Shown here: positions 20,895-32,089 of the stretch, one piece after another
Layout of the letters: the number at the start of each line of letters is the position of its first letter
How positions within the stretch are numbered: position 1 is the first letter of the stretch
Assembly: GCF_016097555.1 (NCBI RefSeq)
Contig: NC_054713.1
Span: forward strand, 41,548,390-41,612,389
Length of the DNA stretch: 64,000 nucleotides
Direction of reading: 5' to 3'
Origin: Gigantopelta aegis
Taxonomy: Eukaryota; Mollusca; Gastropoda; Neomphalida; Peltospiridae
Made by a program: the position numbers and the translations under genes
The notes under the pieces: generated by a model
The model's input: the letters and a program-made list of their open reading frames with translations, nothing else
Databases searched by the model: none
What the model was told of the DNA's origin: nothing

Positions 20895-21049
20895 TCAGTG
20901 GTTAAGCCATTCGACTTGAGACTGATAGGTACTGGATTCGTCTCCTGGTAACGCCTCATTTGGTAAGTTAACAACCAACAATCCTCTGTCCAAGGCAGAT
21001 AGCTCAGATAGCTGAGGTGTGCGCCCAGGACAGCATTTTTGAACTTTAA
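20895..21049 (+). mobile_element. SINE of the CTTGAACCTTAAT tail type, partial
   Basis: A head-like GGTTAAGCCATTCGACTTG and GGATTCGTCTCC is followed by ACAACCAACAATCCTCTGTC and GAGGTGTGCGCCCAGGACAG. The preceding GGGTTAGGGTTAGGGTT (about 20879-20895) looks telomere-like but is only about two repeats. Confidence 0.7.
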
Positions 21050-21424
21050 TTAAAGGGACATTCCTAATTTTGCTGCATTGTAAGATGTTTCCGACTAATA
21101 AAATATTTCTACAATTAAACTTACATATTAAATATATTTTCTTGTTTAGAATATCAGTGTCTGTATATTCAGTGTGTTTCTGGTCGTCTTAATATTTGTA
21201 TGAAACCCAAATAATTTCGTACGTAGAAAAAAAAAACATATTTTAGAAAATAAAATGAAATTTGACCTAGTACAAATATTAGAACAATCAGAAGCACGTT
21301 TAATATATAGCCTCTAATATTTTATGCAGAAAAATGTATTTGATATGTAATTACAATGGTTAAAAAGTCTATGCTAGTCGATAACATCTTTAAAATTGCA
21401 GCAAACTCAGGAATGTCCCTTTAA
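21050..21424. mobile_element. TTAA foldback MITE, copy 4
   Basis: TTAAAGGGACATTCC start and GGAATGTCCCTTTAA end. The core is slightly degraded (TCGTACGTAG). Confidence 0.9.
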
Positions 21425-21665
21425 GGTCAGTATGTCAACAATTTGACACGTGCTTAAATCAACTTAAGGTATAAGTACGTCTTTCTTGGGCACATTCTCC
21501 GATGGTGCACCCGGGTATAAAATAGAGTAATATTTGAAGCAAGGAACTGTAATTACTAGTAGTTTATAAAAGATTTGCTCAAATTATTTGGAGGGCGGAA
21601 TATTTTTACTGTGTAATTTTAACGGTTAGAAAAACTGATTACAGAAATATATTTTCCCAACTTTA

Positions 21666-21893
21666 AGCTAAAGTTTATTTTGTTTAACGAAACCACTAGA
21701 GCACATTGATGTATTAATCATCGGCTAGTGGATGTAAAACTTTGGTAATTTTAACATATAGTCCAAGAGAGGAAACCCGCTACATTGTTCCATTAATAGC
21801 AAGGGATCTTTTATATGCACCATCCCACAGCCTTTTATATACCAGTCGTGATGCACTGGCGGGAACGAAAAAGAGCCCAGTCCCGCCCCCTTT
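21666..21893 (-). mobile_element. SINE fragment
   Basis: Tail GTTTATTTTGTTTAACGAAA, then body to ATACCAGTCGTGATGCACTG. The head is missing. The sequence 21425-21665 holds nothing recognised. Confidence 0.85.
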
Positions 21894-22202
21894 CCTAATA
21901 ACATTAGTCTAGGTGTTGATATCACGTCCTGTCAAATGTTTGCTAAAGGAAACTTTTCGCTTGATTTAGTGACTTCTTGTTTCAAAGATTTTAAAAATGT
22001 AGGGTTGCTTTTTTTGTAACAGAATAAAGATACCGTTCCAAGATGGCTGCCATATTCAACAAAATAGCATAATTTTATTACCTATTGTTCATGATTCGAT
22101 TTTTAAAGAACAAATATTTTATTACAAAGATTCAAAATAATTTCTGGGGTAAAATGCATTATGGTACATATTTTTATTTCTAATATAGTGGTTACAGGAA
22201 GA

Positions 22203-22575
22203 AATGTTTTATTTAACGACGCACTCAACACATTTTATTTACGGTTATATGGCGTCAGACATATGGTTAAGGACCACACAGATTTTGAGATGAAACCCGC
22301 TGTTGCCACTACATGGGCTACTCTTTCCGATTAGCAGCAATGGATCTTTTATTTGCGCTTCCCACAGGCAGGATAGCGCAAACCATGGCCTTTGTTGAAC
22401 CAGTTATCGATCACTGGTCGGTGCAAATGGTTTACACCTACCCATTGAGCCTTGCGGAGTAAACTCAGGTATCGGTATCTGGATTAAAAATCCCATGCCT
22501 CGACCGGGATCCGAAACCAGTACGTACCAGCCTGTAGACCGATGGCCTAACCACGACGCCACCGAGGCCGGTATA
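22203..22575 (-). mobile_element. SINE, long type, inserted in an older repeat
   Basis: The tail side (AAATGTTTTATTTAACGACG, TGGCGTCAGACATATGG) leads to a head whose sense strand starts CCGGCCTCGGTGGCGTCGTG with GGTTAGGCCATCGG. Flanking sequence on both sides (AAGATGGCTGCCAT at 22050, CCATCTTG at 22725) looks like one older element split by the insertion. Confidence 0.88.
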
Positions 22576-23500
22576 ATGGCGAGTGAGCTATAATAATAAA
22601 AAATTGTATAATCATTCAATTTTCGCTGTATTAATATTTTTAATTAATATCTTTTCATGAAACATTGTAATCAGATACATATTTTTATTAGTATTTTTAT
22701 TTATTTTTAGATTCAGAACCACCATCTTGAAATATCAAAATAGCGGTCATAAAAAGGTTTAGTTGGGTTCCCAGCTTTCTAATTTATAAATTGTTTGTAA
22801 TCTTTAAAACCAGCAACAAACTAACTCTACATCTTTTAGAATCAGAAATACGATACATATATTTGAATATATCAATTTCTCTCCAAAAAGAAAATGCCTA
22901 ACTTTGCGGACAAATTATCTTTAATATTAAAGCGACTATCCCATGTTTGCTGCATTATAAGATGTTTTCTTATAAGACATTTTATACGCACCACCCCATA
23001 AACAGGATAGCACATAACACGACGTTTGATTGCTCAGGATACCTCAGGATATAGTTCATTGGAATACATAACACGACGTTTGATTGCTCAGGATACCTAT
23101 AGTTCATTATACATAATACGACGTATGATTATATATATATATATATATAACACGTGTTGGCATGCTCACTTATGTTCATGACAATAAAACCAGTGATGTT
23201 AACGATAAGAAATACATTTTACACTTGTCTGGTAATTGGGATCATCGGTTTTAATCTCTTACCAAGAATAAAAAATCATGCATGTTCCATTAAATCCTAT
23301 ATGAAATAATAAATAAATCCAAAATAAAAAATATAAAAACCTTTATAAATAAATTTACCAAAAGATGTAGCCTGAAACATATTACAAAGATTGAAAAGTC
23401 ATAAATGTTCATTTAAATGCTGTAACAAAATAAACACCTGAAAAAATAAAAAAGAGAAACGGAGAAAAAGAAAATTAATTGAAAATAAACTTATCAATAA
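22576..23500. other. AT-rich spacer with small duplications
   Basis: Near 22932-22975 there is a decayed end of the TTAA MITE (TTTGCTGCATTATAAGATG). From 23003 to 23130 a segment with CATAACACGACGTTTGATTG is repeated three times, followed by a short TA run. No gene is seen. Confidence 0.5.
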
Positions 23501-23509
23501 CTTACAATT

Positions 23510-23790
23510 TTTCCATAAGCCAAAACAGTCCGTCACTATGCGAAATAACCGAACGAATCAACTTGGACGGCTTTTAGAGAGAATGTCAGGTTCCAGTCAA
23601 TTAAAACCTATAGGGCGGAACTTCCGGTCGTGTCTCACGCATCAAGGTTTTCTTCTATTGGCCAGAGGAGACTTTCCGCAGACGTCACCAACGAATGAAC
23701 GTCTCACAGAATCAATAATCGTTGTTTATACTGATTGCATGTCGATTCCCACTTATTCCATCCAGTGACGTAACAGATAAGCAATTCAGC
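23510..23790. other. GC-richer island of unknown role
   Basis: A stretch clearly less AT-rich than its flanks, with a CCAAT-like ATTGGCC and a GACGTCACC CRE-like site. It could be regulatory. No family match for the open frame inside was recognised. Confidence 0.25.
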
Positions 23791-23809
23791 AGCATCAGTG
23801 GTGTAGTGG

Positions 23810-24095
23810 TTAATGGGACATTCCTGAGTTTGCTGCACTTTTAAAGATGCTATCGACTAACAGAGACTTTTCAACGATTGTAATTACATATCAAATATAT
23901 TTTTCTGCATAAAGTATTAATGGCTGTATATTAAACGTGTTTCTTACAAATATTAAGACGACCAGAAACACATTGAATATACAGACACTGATATTCTAAA
24001 CAAGAAAATATATTTAATATGTAAGCTTAATCGTAGAGATATTTTATTTGTCGGAAACATCTTACAATGCAGCAAAGTCAGGAATGTCCCTTTAA
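23810..24095. mobile_element. TTAA MITE, copy 5, lacking its centre
   Basis: Both ends are present (TTAATGGGACATTCCTGAG; GGAATGTCCCTTTAA) but about 100 bp around the CGTACG core are missing, so the two arms meet directly. Confidence 0.85.
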
Positions 24096-24248
24096 ATTTC
24101 ATTTTATTTCCTGAAATATAATTTTTTCATACGTACGAAATTATTTGAAGACAATACCCAGTTTGGGCTTCTTACAAATATTAAGACGACCAGAAACACA
24201 TTGAATATACAGACACTGTATATATGTGTATATATGTGTATATATGTA

Positions 24249-24304
<56 letters not shown>

Positions 24305-24379
24305 GTAAGTTTAATTGTAGAAATATTTTATTAATCGGAAACATCTTACAATGCAGCAAACTCAGGAATGTCCCTTTAA
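24096..24379. mobile_element. TTAA MITE half copy with a (TA)n expansion
   Basis: Immediately after copy 5 comes the centre (ATACGTACGAAATT) and right arm of another copy. It is interrupted by TATATGTG/(TA)n at about 24220-24300, and ends AGGAATGTCCCTTTAA. The microsatellite grew inside the element. Confidence 0.85.
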
Positions 24380-24600
24380 GTGGTTACGTGGACGTAAGGC
24401 TGGTAGGCACTGTGTTCCCCTGCCGGTACCGTCTACCAGCCAGAATAAGTTTAACGACTCAATGGGTTGGTGTAAGGCCATTACACCGATTTATCTCTCA
24501 GAAACCACTAACCTCCTATCCTTGACAGACAGTCCAGATAGATCAGTTGTGTGCCCAGGACAGCGTGCTTGAACCTTAATGTGATATAAGCACGAAAGTA
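24380..24600 (+). mobile_element. SINE of the CTTGAACCTTAAT tail type
   Basis: Head part GGCTGGTAGGCACTG, body GTTTAACGACTCAATGGGTT and CAGACAGTCCAGATAG, tail GCTTGAACCTTAATGTGATA then AAGCACGAAAG. It directly abuts the MITE. Confidence 0.85.
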
Positions 24601-24689
24601 ACTGCAAATGAAAAGAAATGTTTATACCGATTGTTGATTTATGAAATCACAGACGTAAAAGTTAGGACTTGCAAACAAATTCCCAATGT

Positions 24690-24960
24690 TTTGTTTAACG
24701 ACACAACTAGAACACAATGATTTATTAGTCATCGGCTATTGGGTGTTAAACATTTGGTAATTTTAACCAGTAGCTTTAAAGGAAACCCTGTACTTTTTTG
24801 TTTAGAAAGGGATCTTTTATATGCACTTTCCCACAGACAGGACAGCACATGCCACATTCCACGGATTTTGATATACTGATTGGGACTGGACCCCCCCCCC
24901 CCTAAAAAAAAAGAGAAAAAACCCCACACAAAAAAAAATTCAAAAAAAAAAAATTCAGAG
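24690..24960 (-). mobile_element. SINE fragment followed by poly-C/A
   Basis: Tail TTTTGTTTAACGACACAACT, body to GATATACTGATTGG, then C and A homopolymers (24892-24955). Confidence 0.8.
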
Positions 24961-24964
24961 AATG

Positions 24965-25100
24965 GGACCCACGACTGGTGTATCAAACGCCGTGGTGTGT
25001 ACTACCCTGTTTTGTAGAAAGTGTATATGAAAGATCCCTTGCTGCTAACGGAACAAGGTAGCAGGTTTCCTCTAAGACAATATGTGAGAATTATCAAATG
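24965..25100 (+). mobile_element. SINE body, plus strand
   Basis: CCCACGACTGGTGTATCAAA through GATCCCTTGCTGCTAACGG to AGAATTATCAAATGTTTAAC. Its tail has been expanded into the 88-bp array that follows. Confidence 0.8.
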
Positions 25101-25860
25101 TTTAACATCTAGTAGTCGTTGATTAGTTAATCGATGTGCGTTAGGGGTATCGTTGAACAAAACAAACTTTGACTGAAGACCATACATCAGAATTATCTAG
25201 TAGTCGATGATTAGTTAATCGATGTGCGTTAGGGGTATCGTTGAACAAAACAAACTTTGACTGAAGACCATACATCAGAATTATCTAGTAGTCGATGATT
25301 AGTTAATCGATGTGCGTTAGGGGTATCGTTGAACAAAACAAACTTTGACTGAAGACCATACATCAGAATTATCTAGTAGTCGATGATTAGTTAATCGATG
25401 TGCGTTAGGGGTATCGTTGAACAAAACAAACTTTGACTGAAGACCATACATCAGAATTATCTAGTAGTCGATGATTAGTTAATCGATGTGCGTTAGGGGT
25501 ATCGTTGAACAAAACAAACTTTGACTGAAGACCATACATCAGAATTATCTAGTAGTCGATGATTAGTTAATCGATGTGCGTTAGGGGTATCGTTGAACAA
25601 AACAAACTTTGACTGAAGACCATACATCAGAATTATCTAGTAGTCGATGATTAGTTAATCGATGTGCGTTAGGGGTATCGTTGAACAAAACAAACTTTGA
25701 CTGAAGACCATACATCAGAATTATCTAGTAGTCGATGATTAGTTAATCGATGTGCGTTAGGGGTATCGTTGAACAAAACAAACTTTGACTGAAGACCATA
25801 CATCAGAATTATCTAGTAGTCGATGAGTCATAAATCAATATGCCCTAGGGGTGTCGTTAA
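25100..25860 (+). repeat. 88-bp tandem array from a SINE tail, about 8 units
   Basis: Units of exactly 88 bp start with CAGAATTATCTAGTAGTCGA at 25188, 25276 and so on to 25804. They contain GATTAGTTAATCGATGTGCG, GTATCGTTGAACAAAACAAA and GACTGAAGACCATACAT. Internal units look identical to the base, so the expansion is very recent. The last unit passes into an ordinary SINE tail (GTGTCGTTAAACAAAACAAA). Confidence 0.95.
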
Positions 25861-25884
25861 ACAAAACAAACTTGACTTGTGCAG

Positions 25885-26745
25885 ATTTAGATATGGGTCA
25901 GGTCGTATCCCAGTAATAAAGCGCTTTCTTGATGCGCGGTCGATCTAGGATCGATCCCCGTCGGTGGGTCCATTGGGCTATTTTTCTTTCCAGTCATTTC
26001 ATTTCAACTTAATTTCGTGATTATATCCAATTAAGGTTCAAGCACGCTATCTGGGCTCTCTGTCCAGGACAGTGGGTTAGTTGTTAGTGGTTAGTGAGAA
26101 AGAAGAGGGTGTAGTGGCCTTACACCTACCCATTGAACCCAGTCAGTGTACCATGACTGGTATATGTATGTGCTATCCTGTCTGTGAGAGGGTGCATACA
26201 AAATATTTCTTGCTACAGAACAAACGTTAACTTGTGACGATTTAGATGTGTGAAATGTTTGGGAATGGCCTTGTTTAAACATCCCTCGACTCCGAGATAC
26301 GCTATCGGTCTTGGATCGATCCCCGTTGGTGGGCCAAGTCGCACAGGCGACTGTGTAAATAACGTTATTTAAAAAAACCCCTTATTTTCGTGCTTATATC
26401 CAATTAAGGTTCAAACACGCTGTCCTGGGCACACACCTCAGCTATCGGGGCTGTTTGTCCAGGACAGTGGGTTAGTTGTAAATTTAATTTAATTTCAACT
26501 TATTTTCGTGCTTATATCCAATTAAGGTTCAAGCACGCTGTCCTGGACACACACTTAAACTATTTGAGCTGTCTGTCCAGGACAGTGGATTAGTTGGTAG
26601 TGGTTAGTGAGAAAGAAGAGGGTGTAGTGGTGTTACACGTACCCATTGAGTCGTCAAAACTCGCTCTGGGTGGGCGCCGGTATTAAGCTGCGAATCCAGT
26701 ATCTACCAGCCTTATGTCCAATGGCGTAACCACAGCGCTACCGAA
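25885..26745. mobile_element. SINE cluster
   Basis: A plus-strand head (GTCGTATCCCAGTAATAAAG, GGATCGATCCCCGTCGG) lies at 25893-25997. Minus-strand pieces of the CTTGAACCTTAAT type lie near 26000-26110, 26375-26480 and 26488-26745; the last includes the head (sense strand GTTACGCCATTGGACATAAG). A body fragment is at about 26145-26215 and a B-box-like piece near 26305-26335. Confidence 0.75.
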
Positions 26746-27235
26746 CGTTATGAAAGAAACCGCTTTGTGAAAGGGAGATAACTCTCGGCGTCTTCTCAGT
26801 GCACAGGCGCGATACGGGAGTTTTGTACTGGTCGTTATTACAAATACCTGTCTCCGCAACTCCAGGCGTCGCCTTCATCCGTGTATCAAAAAGAGTATTT
26901 ATTCCGTACAGTTTGATACTAATTTGTTAAGAAATATATATATTTTTAAATATTATATATTAAAAAAAAAAAAAAAAAAGAAAAAAAAGTAAACCCAACA
27001 AAACAAAACAAAAACAACAACAAACAAACAATTTATTGGCCCAGATCATTGTGTCAGTGTCAAAAATGAGATGCCTTAAATCAATGACTTAATATGTATG
27101 CGTCTGTATAACGTTTGATCTGAGCGGAGAAAATAAGATAAAGAAGAGGAAAGAGAAAGTTGACGAAGATAAACACATGAAAAACAATATTAATGAACGA
27201 AGGAAATTGGAGATTTTTTTTTCTAATAGAAAGTT
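26746..27235. other. Short GC-richer stretch, then A/T-rich spacer
   Basis: From 26750 to 26900 the sequence is richer in CpG (CTCGGCGTC, GGCGCGATACGGGAG, GGCGTCGCC) and includes GGGAGATAACTC. The following 300 bp are A/T-rich with a poly-A tract. No gene is recognised. Confidence 0.3.
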
Positions 27236-27672
27236 AAAGTTTGTTTTTGTTTAATGACACCTCTAGAGCACATTGAATTGTTAATCATCAGTAATTTGGT
27301 AATTTTAACATATAGTCAGCCTTAGAGAGTCTTAGCATGGAATCTATTATATGCATCATCCCAGTGGTACAGGGCTCGCCTGATGCGCGATCGATCTAGA
27401 ACCGATTCCCGTCGGTAGGCCCGTTGGGCTATTTCTCGTCCCAGCCAGTGCTCCACAAGTGGTGTAACAAAGGCCGTGGTATGTACAATCCTGTCTGTGG
27501 GATAGTGCATATAAAATATCCCTTGCTGCTAATCGAAAAGAGTAGCCCATGGAGTGGCGACAGTGGGTTTTCTTTCTCAATATATGTGTGGTCCTTAACC
27601 ATATGTCTGATGCCATATAACCGTAAATAAAATGTGTTGAGTGCATCGTTAAATAAAATATTTCCTTCCTTC
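27236..27672. mobile_element. Two SINEs in opposite orientation
   Basis: 27236-27355 is a minus-strand tail fragment. 27361-27672 is a plus-strand SINE with head (CCAGTGGTACAGGGCTCGCC), body and the TTCCTTCC-type tail (GGTCCTTAACCATATGTCTG). Confidence 0.85.
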
Positions 27673-27799
27673 TATCTCACAGGCAGACTAGCACATGCCA
27701 CGTTGTTTTAATAGTGTAAACATATTGGTAAGAAACCTGTTATACAATCTATAAATATAGAAATATCACTGAAATGGTGTATCACGTTTTACCCTGGAA

Positions 27800-27839
<40 letters not shown>

Positions 27840-27868
27840 ACACACACACACACACACAGACACACACA

Positions 27869-27913
<45 letters not shown>
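27800..27913. repeat. (CA)n microsatellite
   Basis: A run of about 110 bp of CA with a few GA interruptions. Confidence 0.97.
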
Positions 27914-27916
<3 letters not shown>

Positions 27917-28577
27917 CAAACCTGTTTTAAGCGGTCACACAAGGGAGTAGATAAAATTGGCCGCTTGGTTGCCACATATAGTCTTTAAACAATTTGTTGT
28001 TTCTTGTTTTACCATATGTACTGCTAATTTACGGATGTGTGCTTCACAGTTGACTATAAATCAACTTTTAACATGTCGCCTCCTTCAGAAAAAAATGCAA
28101 CTGGAATGCATTAAATTAAAATTAAATTAACATATTTGTTTTCTTCTTCCATTTAATTATTTAATTCCTACTTCATGCGGTGTATTGTCATAGTAAGTGA
28201 ATTTACATGTGTCAAGCGTTGCCTGCCCAGAGGCAATTAGTTGCATTCCAAGTCATACTTTCTTAATTAATACACAGTAGAGATGTCGGGACTGAATGGG
28301 TACTAATATCCTTGAAGGTGTGAATATTAGTTATTTGCTGCACCTTATAGCTGTTGTTAAAATATCCCTTTTATATAACAGTACAGATTTAATGTGGCCG
28401 CTTAATACAGGCATTTTAGCGATTTGGGATCCGATTTAGGTGACCGCTGGCCGCGTTAGACAGGTGACCGCTTATTGCAGGTGCATTTACATTATAAATC
28501 GTTTGGGAGGGAAAAAGTGGCCGCTTAAGGCAGTTGACCGCTGATTACAGGTGGCCTCTAGAACAGGTTTGTATATA
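27914..28577. mobile_element. Non-autonomous DNA transposon with long ends
   Basis: The left end reads CAGTCAAACCTGTTTTAAGC GGTCAC. The right end, as complement, reads ACAAACCTGTTCTAGAGGCC and repeats GTGACCGCTTATTGCAGGTG-like motifs. Such CAGT-starting ends occur in pogo-type and related transposons, but the superfamily is a guess. There is no transposase. Confidence 0.6.
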
Positions 28578-29416
28578 TATATATTGTCAAGATAAGATGA
28601 CTAGATAAATTCGTATATTTTCGGTCACCTACCAAAAATATAGCTTTTTGGAACAGAACTACTTTTACACTTATTATGATCGACAAAGGATGTTATATTG
28701 TTCAACATTACTTATTCTTGTATTTCCCGTTGATTGTTTTGATTTTTTAAAAACATTTTGAAGACAAATTTTCATTTAAAAAGAAGAAATAAATTGTTGT
28801 TATTAAAGAAGTAAACTGTTTTTATGTATACATATTGTTGGCGACAAGGCATTCAACACGCGTGGACATACTATAGTACTACTCCGGAAAACGGCAAAGT
28901 TGAGAAATAAAACAATTCATTTGATTAAAGTTTCGTTTTATGTCGATTGCAGCATAAAAAAAACCCCCGCAAATGGTTACTGTTTTAAGACATCGGCTTT
29001 ATCTTGTTCAAGTCAAATGGCGAATGCCTTTCGGCAAGAAGACAAGACAAGACAAGAATTTATTACGCTCAAGCCGTATTCTACGGCATAATATGAGGAC
29101 GTGTGTTCAATGGTAGGACATGATTTACAGGAGCAAAACTAGTATAATTATAATATTGATAGTAGTACAGATATAATAAAAATTTGCGAAAATTAGTAAA
29201 CATGATTTTTATCAATTTATTAATTTAATATAAATATAGCTTATCATGTAATAATAAATACGTTACATGTTTGCTACATATAGTGCCTCGCGGTATTCGC
29301 CATTCTAATCTTCGCAGGATAATCCCGATATTTTAAGAAAGTAACCGGTTAGTTTATATTTCTTCCTGCAATTTACATTATCACGCCACTAGCCTCAGCA
29401 GTAGATACATTTGATT
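28578..29416. other. AT-rich spacer with a retroelement-like 3' end
   Basis: At about 29040-29110 (AGACAAGACAAGAATTTATT, GGCATAATATGAGGACGTG) the pattern resembles the end of an interspersed retroelement in reverse. The rest shows nothing recognised. Confidence 0.35.
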
Positions 29417-29670
29417 GCGGAATTTAGCTCAGTCGGTTGAGTGCTCGCATGAGGTGATCGCTTGCGTCGCAGGATCGAACCACCTCAACTGATTGGATTT
29501 TTTCTCGTTCCAACCAATGCACCACAACTGGACAAAAGCCGTGGTATGTGCTTTCCTGTCTGTCGGACAGTGCATATGAACGTTCCCTTGCTGCATTAGG
29601 GAAAATGTAGCGGGTTTCCCCTGATAACTACAAGTCAGAATTACCAAATGTTTAACATCCAACAGCCGAT

Positions 29671-29701
<31 letters not shown>

Positions 29702-29743
29702 GTGTTCCAGTGGTGTCGTTAAACAAAACAAACTTTAACCTTT
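29417..29743 (+). mobile_element. SINE, full length, TTAGCTCAGTCGG head type
   Basis: Head GCGGAATTTAGCTCAGTCGG with B-box GGATCGAACC, body CCAACCAATGCACCACAACT, then a stretched (AATC)n just before the tail GTGTCGTTAAACAAAACAAA. This is the cleanest example of its type in the window. Confidence 0.95.
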
Positions 29744-29749
29744 TTTTTA

Positions 29750-30900
29750 AGTTTTGAAATAAATGTATTTCTCCATTTGAAATTTCCTTTTTAAAATTAA
29801 AAAAAAAAGTTTCTTCATGTATAGTATTTAATATTAATTGTTAAATAGTTTACGGTTTTAACCAATTTAGTATCTGTCATTCGAAAGAAAGTTACATTTT
29901 CAGTGAGTAAAATGTAAAGGTTCTCTTATTTTGTCAATTTTCTACATCTATCGCACTTTGTCACACTCAAAGAATAAATGTTGCAAAGTTTCAGGTAAGT
30001 TGTTACTTAGCTAATCATATGTGATAAAGTATTTGTAGCAAAAATTCTGTGGAGGAATCTATATTGAATCTGAATAACAAAACCGTTATTTAAGATCAAG
30101 ACAGCATCTCTGCATAATGCAGAGTCTAATGGGGATTTGGCAAAATAATGATAGAAACGGTTATATATATGAAAGTAGTATCTATTAAACATTTAAAACG
30201 TAAAACATAATTTAGTTTATAATATTAGACACCTCTTTGCATATTTTGTTTGTGCCTTTGGACTTTTTTTTTAAGTGTTGTACATAACTTTACTTCCTAT
30301 GTTCGTATTTAAAAGAAGTTTTAATTTAGAAAGCAGAACTGGTCTTTTAACAGAAATAAACATTTTATTATTAATATTTAGTGTTTGTAAAAAGGATTTC
30401 ACAGCGTTCATTATTGATGCATATTAAAAAAAAGTTTTAAAGTTTTTAAAAATAGTTTATTACTTAAAACTATTTTTGTATTATAGCAAATAATAAGTCC
30501 CTGTATATCTTCTGTGTTTTGTGATTCCTGATTTTGTTAACTAAAAGCATCTTTCAAAAAAGTTTGTTGTACATTTTTGTTTCGTTAAATACTTAGTAAG
30601 TAATGAGATCTTTAGTTTTTAAACCAGTGGTGGTTTCAGAGAATGTAATCCTTTTTTTGTGGTTTGCCGAAAAAGTCTTTGTATCCATGTCGGTTTTAGA
30701 GATGAAACAAGATGCAGTATATCTTGAAAATTTAGGCCACTATTTTTGTAATCTCGTGTTAATATTTCTCTCTTGTTTTTCGGGTTTATTTTGCCAAATG
30801 AATTTAGAAAACATTTTTGAAAAGTTTTTATTATAATTATGTCTTTAATATTTTGTTTGTGCTTATAATAAATAGGCCACTTTAGATATTATTAAAGTTT
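29750..30900 (-). mobile_element. LINE 3' fragment (L1/Tx1-like), decayed
   Basis: On the minus strand short frames give the C-terminal part of a LINE polymerase: ETLQHLFFECDKV near 29930-29980 and QIQYRFLHRIFATNTL near 30010-30060, both also present in the LINE at 62.0-62.4 kb. The remainder is AT-rich with many stops. Confidence 0.65.
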
Positions 30901-30949
30901 TAAGAACCGTAACCTTTCCAAGGATATTTTTCTAACTGACCAAATTTTA

Positions 30950-31317
30950 AATAATGAATGAATGAATGAATGTTTAACGACACCCCAACACGAAAAATAC
31001 ATCGGCTATTGGGTGTCAAACTATCGTAATGCAAACAAATAAGGTGATGATCAACATCAACATAAAAATGCATGATACAAATAAAAACAGTGTAAAGAAC
31101 TGTGCAAAAATACAAACACAAATATCACAGATAGATACTGACTTTTACTAAAAACTTCAATTTGTGCTGTATTGGCCATTCTCAAAGAGAATGTTACACC
31201 TCTGCACCACGGTGAGGTTACAGCACGCGCAGGGGAAATTTTAAATAAGTTCTGTATTTGTATAATCTTTGAGTTACAATTATATTCAACAATACCACAT
31301 AGATTAACAGCAAAGTT

Positions 31318-31354
<37 letters not shown>

Positions 31355-31360
31355 GTCTAG
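30950..31360. mobile_element. SINE-like tail (third type) and (AAC)n
   Basis: (GAAT)n with GTTTAACGACACCCCAACAC and CGGCTATTGGGTGTCAAAC in reverse orientation at 30955-31025, then ordinary sequence, then (AAC)n at 31318-31354. Confidence 0.7.
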
Positions 31361-32080
31361 AATATCATAATGTATAATTCTAAAATTTGCCATAAACTTG
31401 TTTTCACGTATTATGCATAAATATAAAAATAAAAATATCTTTAATATGTACTTTTTGTCATTAAAGCGTTTCTATTAGCCGTAAAATCAGGATAGTACTT
31501 GTAAAATTAAAATTTCAGAGAAATACTTATAACTTTATATATAAATATGTAAATTTTCAAATAGTCTGATGAAAACAATTTCGTAAAAGAATATTGTGTT
31601 CAAGTTTTGTTTTTAAAAGATGTTCTATCTGATGACAATTTAAACAAACCACAAACGAATAGTTGAGTTTGTAAAAGGTAAGTTAGGGCATGTGCCAACT
31701 TGTCATGACATGCGCCGACTTGTTATATTGCAACTAAATATTAGATAGCATAAATTAATTATTGGTATGATAGACCTCGCTCGCTTCTCCTAAATCTGCC
31801 CTTTTTAAACCTTATCAATAATTTAAAACGTTTAAAATGTAAATACATTGAAAGTTAAAGTTTCTTTTGTTCAACGCTTGGCATATTAATTAAAGTACTT
31901 TGCACTGACAGCATTTGGTCATCAGCCATACTGAATGTTCAATAAATTATTTAATGTCTTCGCTTTATCACGTCTGCCTCGATTTCACCCCGAAAACTTA
32001 ACAGTAAAAGCCTTCAACATAACCGTACACGTGTTCGCACATTCTTGCACATAAAAGACAGCTCTCAAGCATTTACGAAC
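31361..32080. other. AT-rich spacer
   Basis: No gene or repeat is recognised. A GTTAAAGTTT / GTTCAACG piece near 31855-31880 may be a decayed SINE tail. Confidence 0.5.
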
Positions 32081-32089
32081 AATTTATGA

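Noticed and set aside
20879-20895. Interstitial telomere repeat
   Set aside because: Only about two TTAGGG units next to a SINE head; too short to mean anything.
25100-25860. CRISPR array or satellite with spacers
   Set aside because: All 88 bp repeat; there are no variable spacers.
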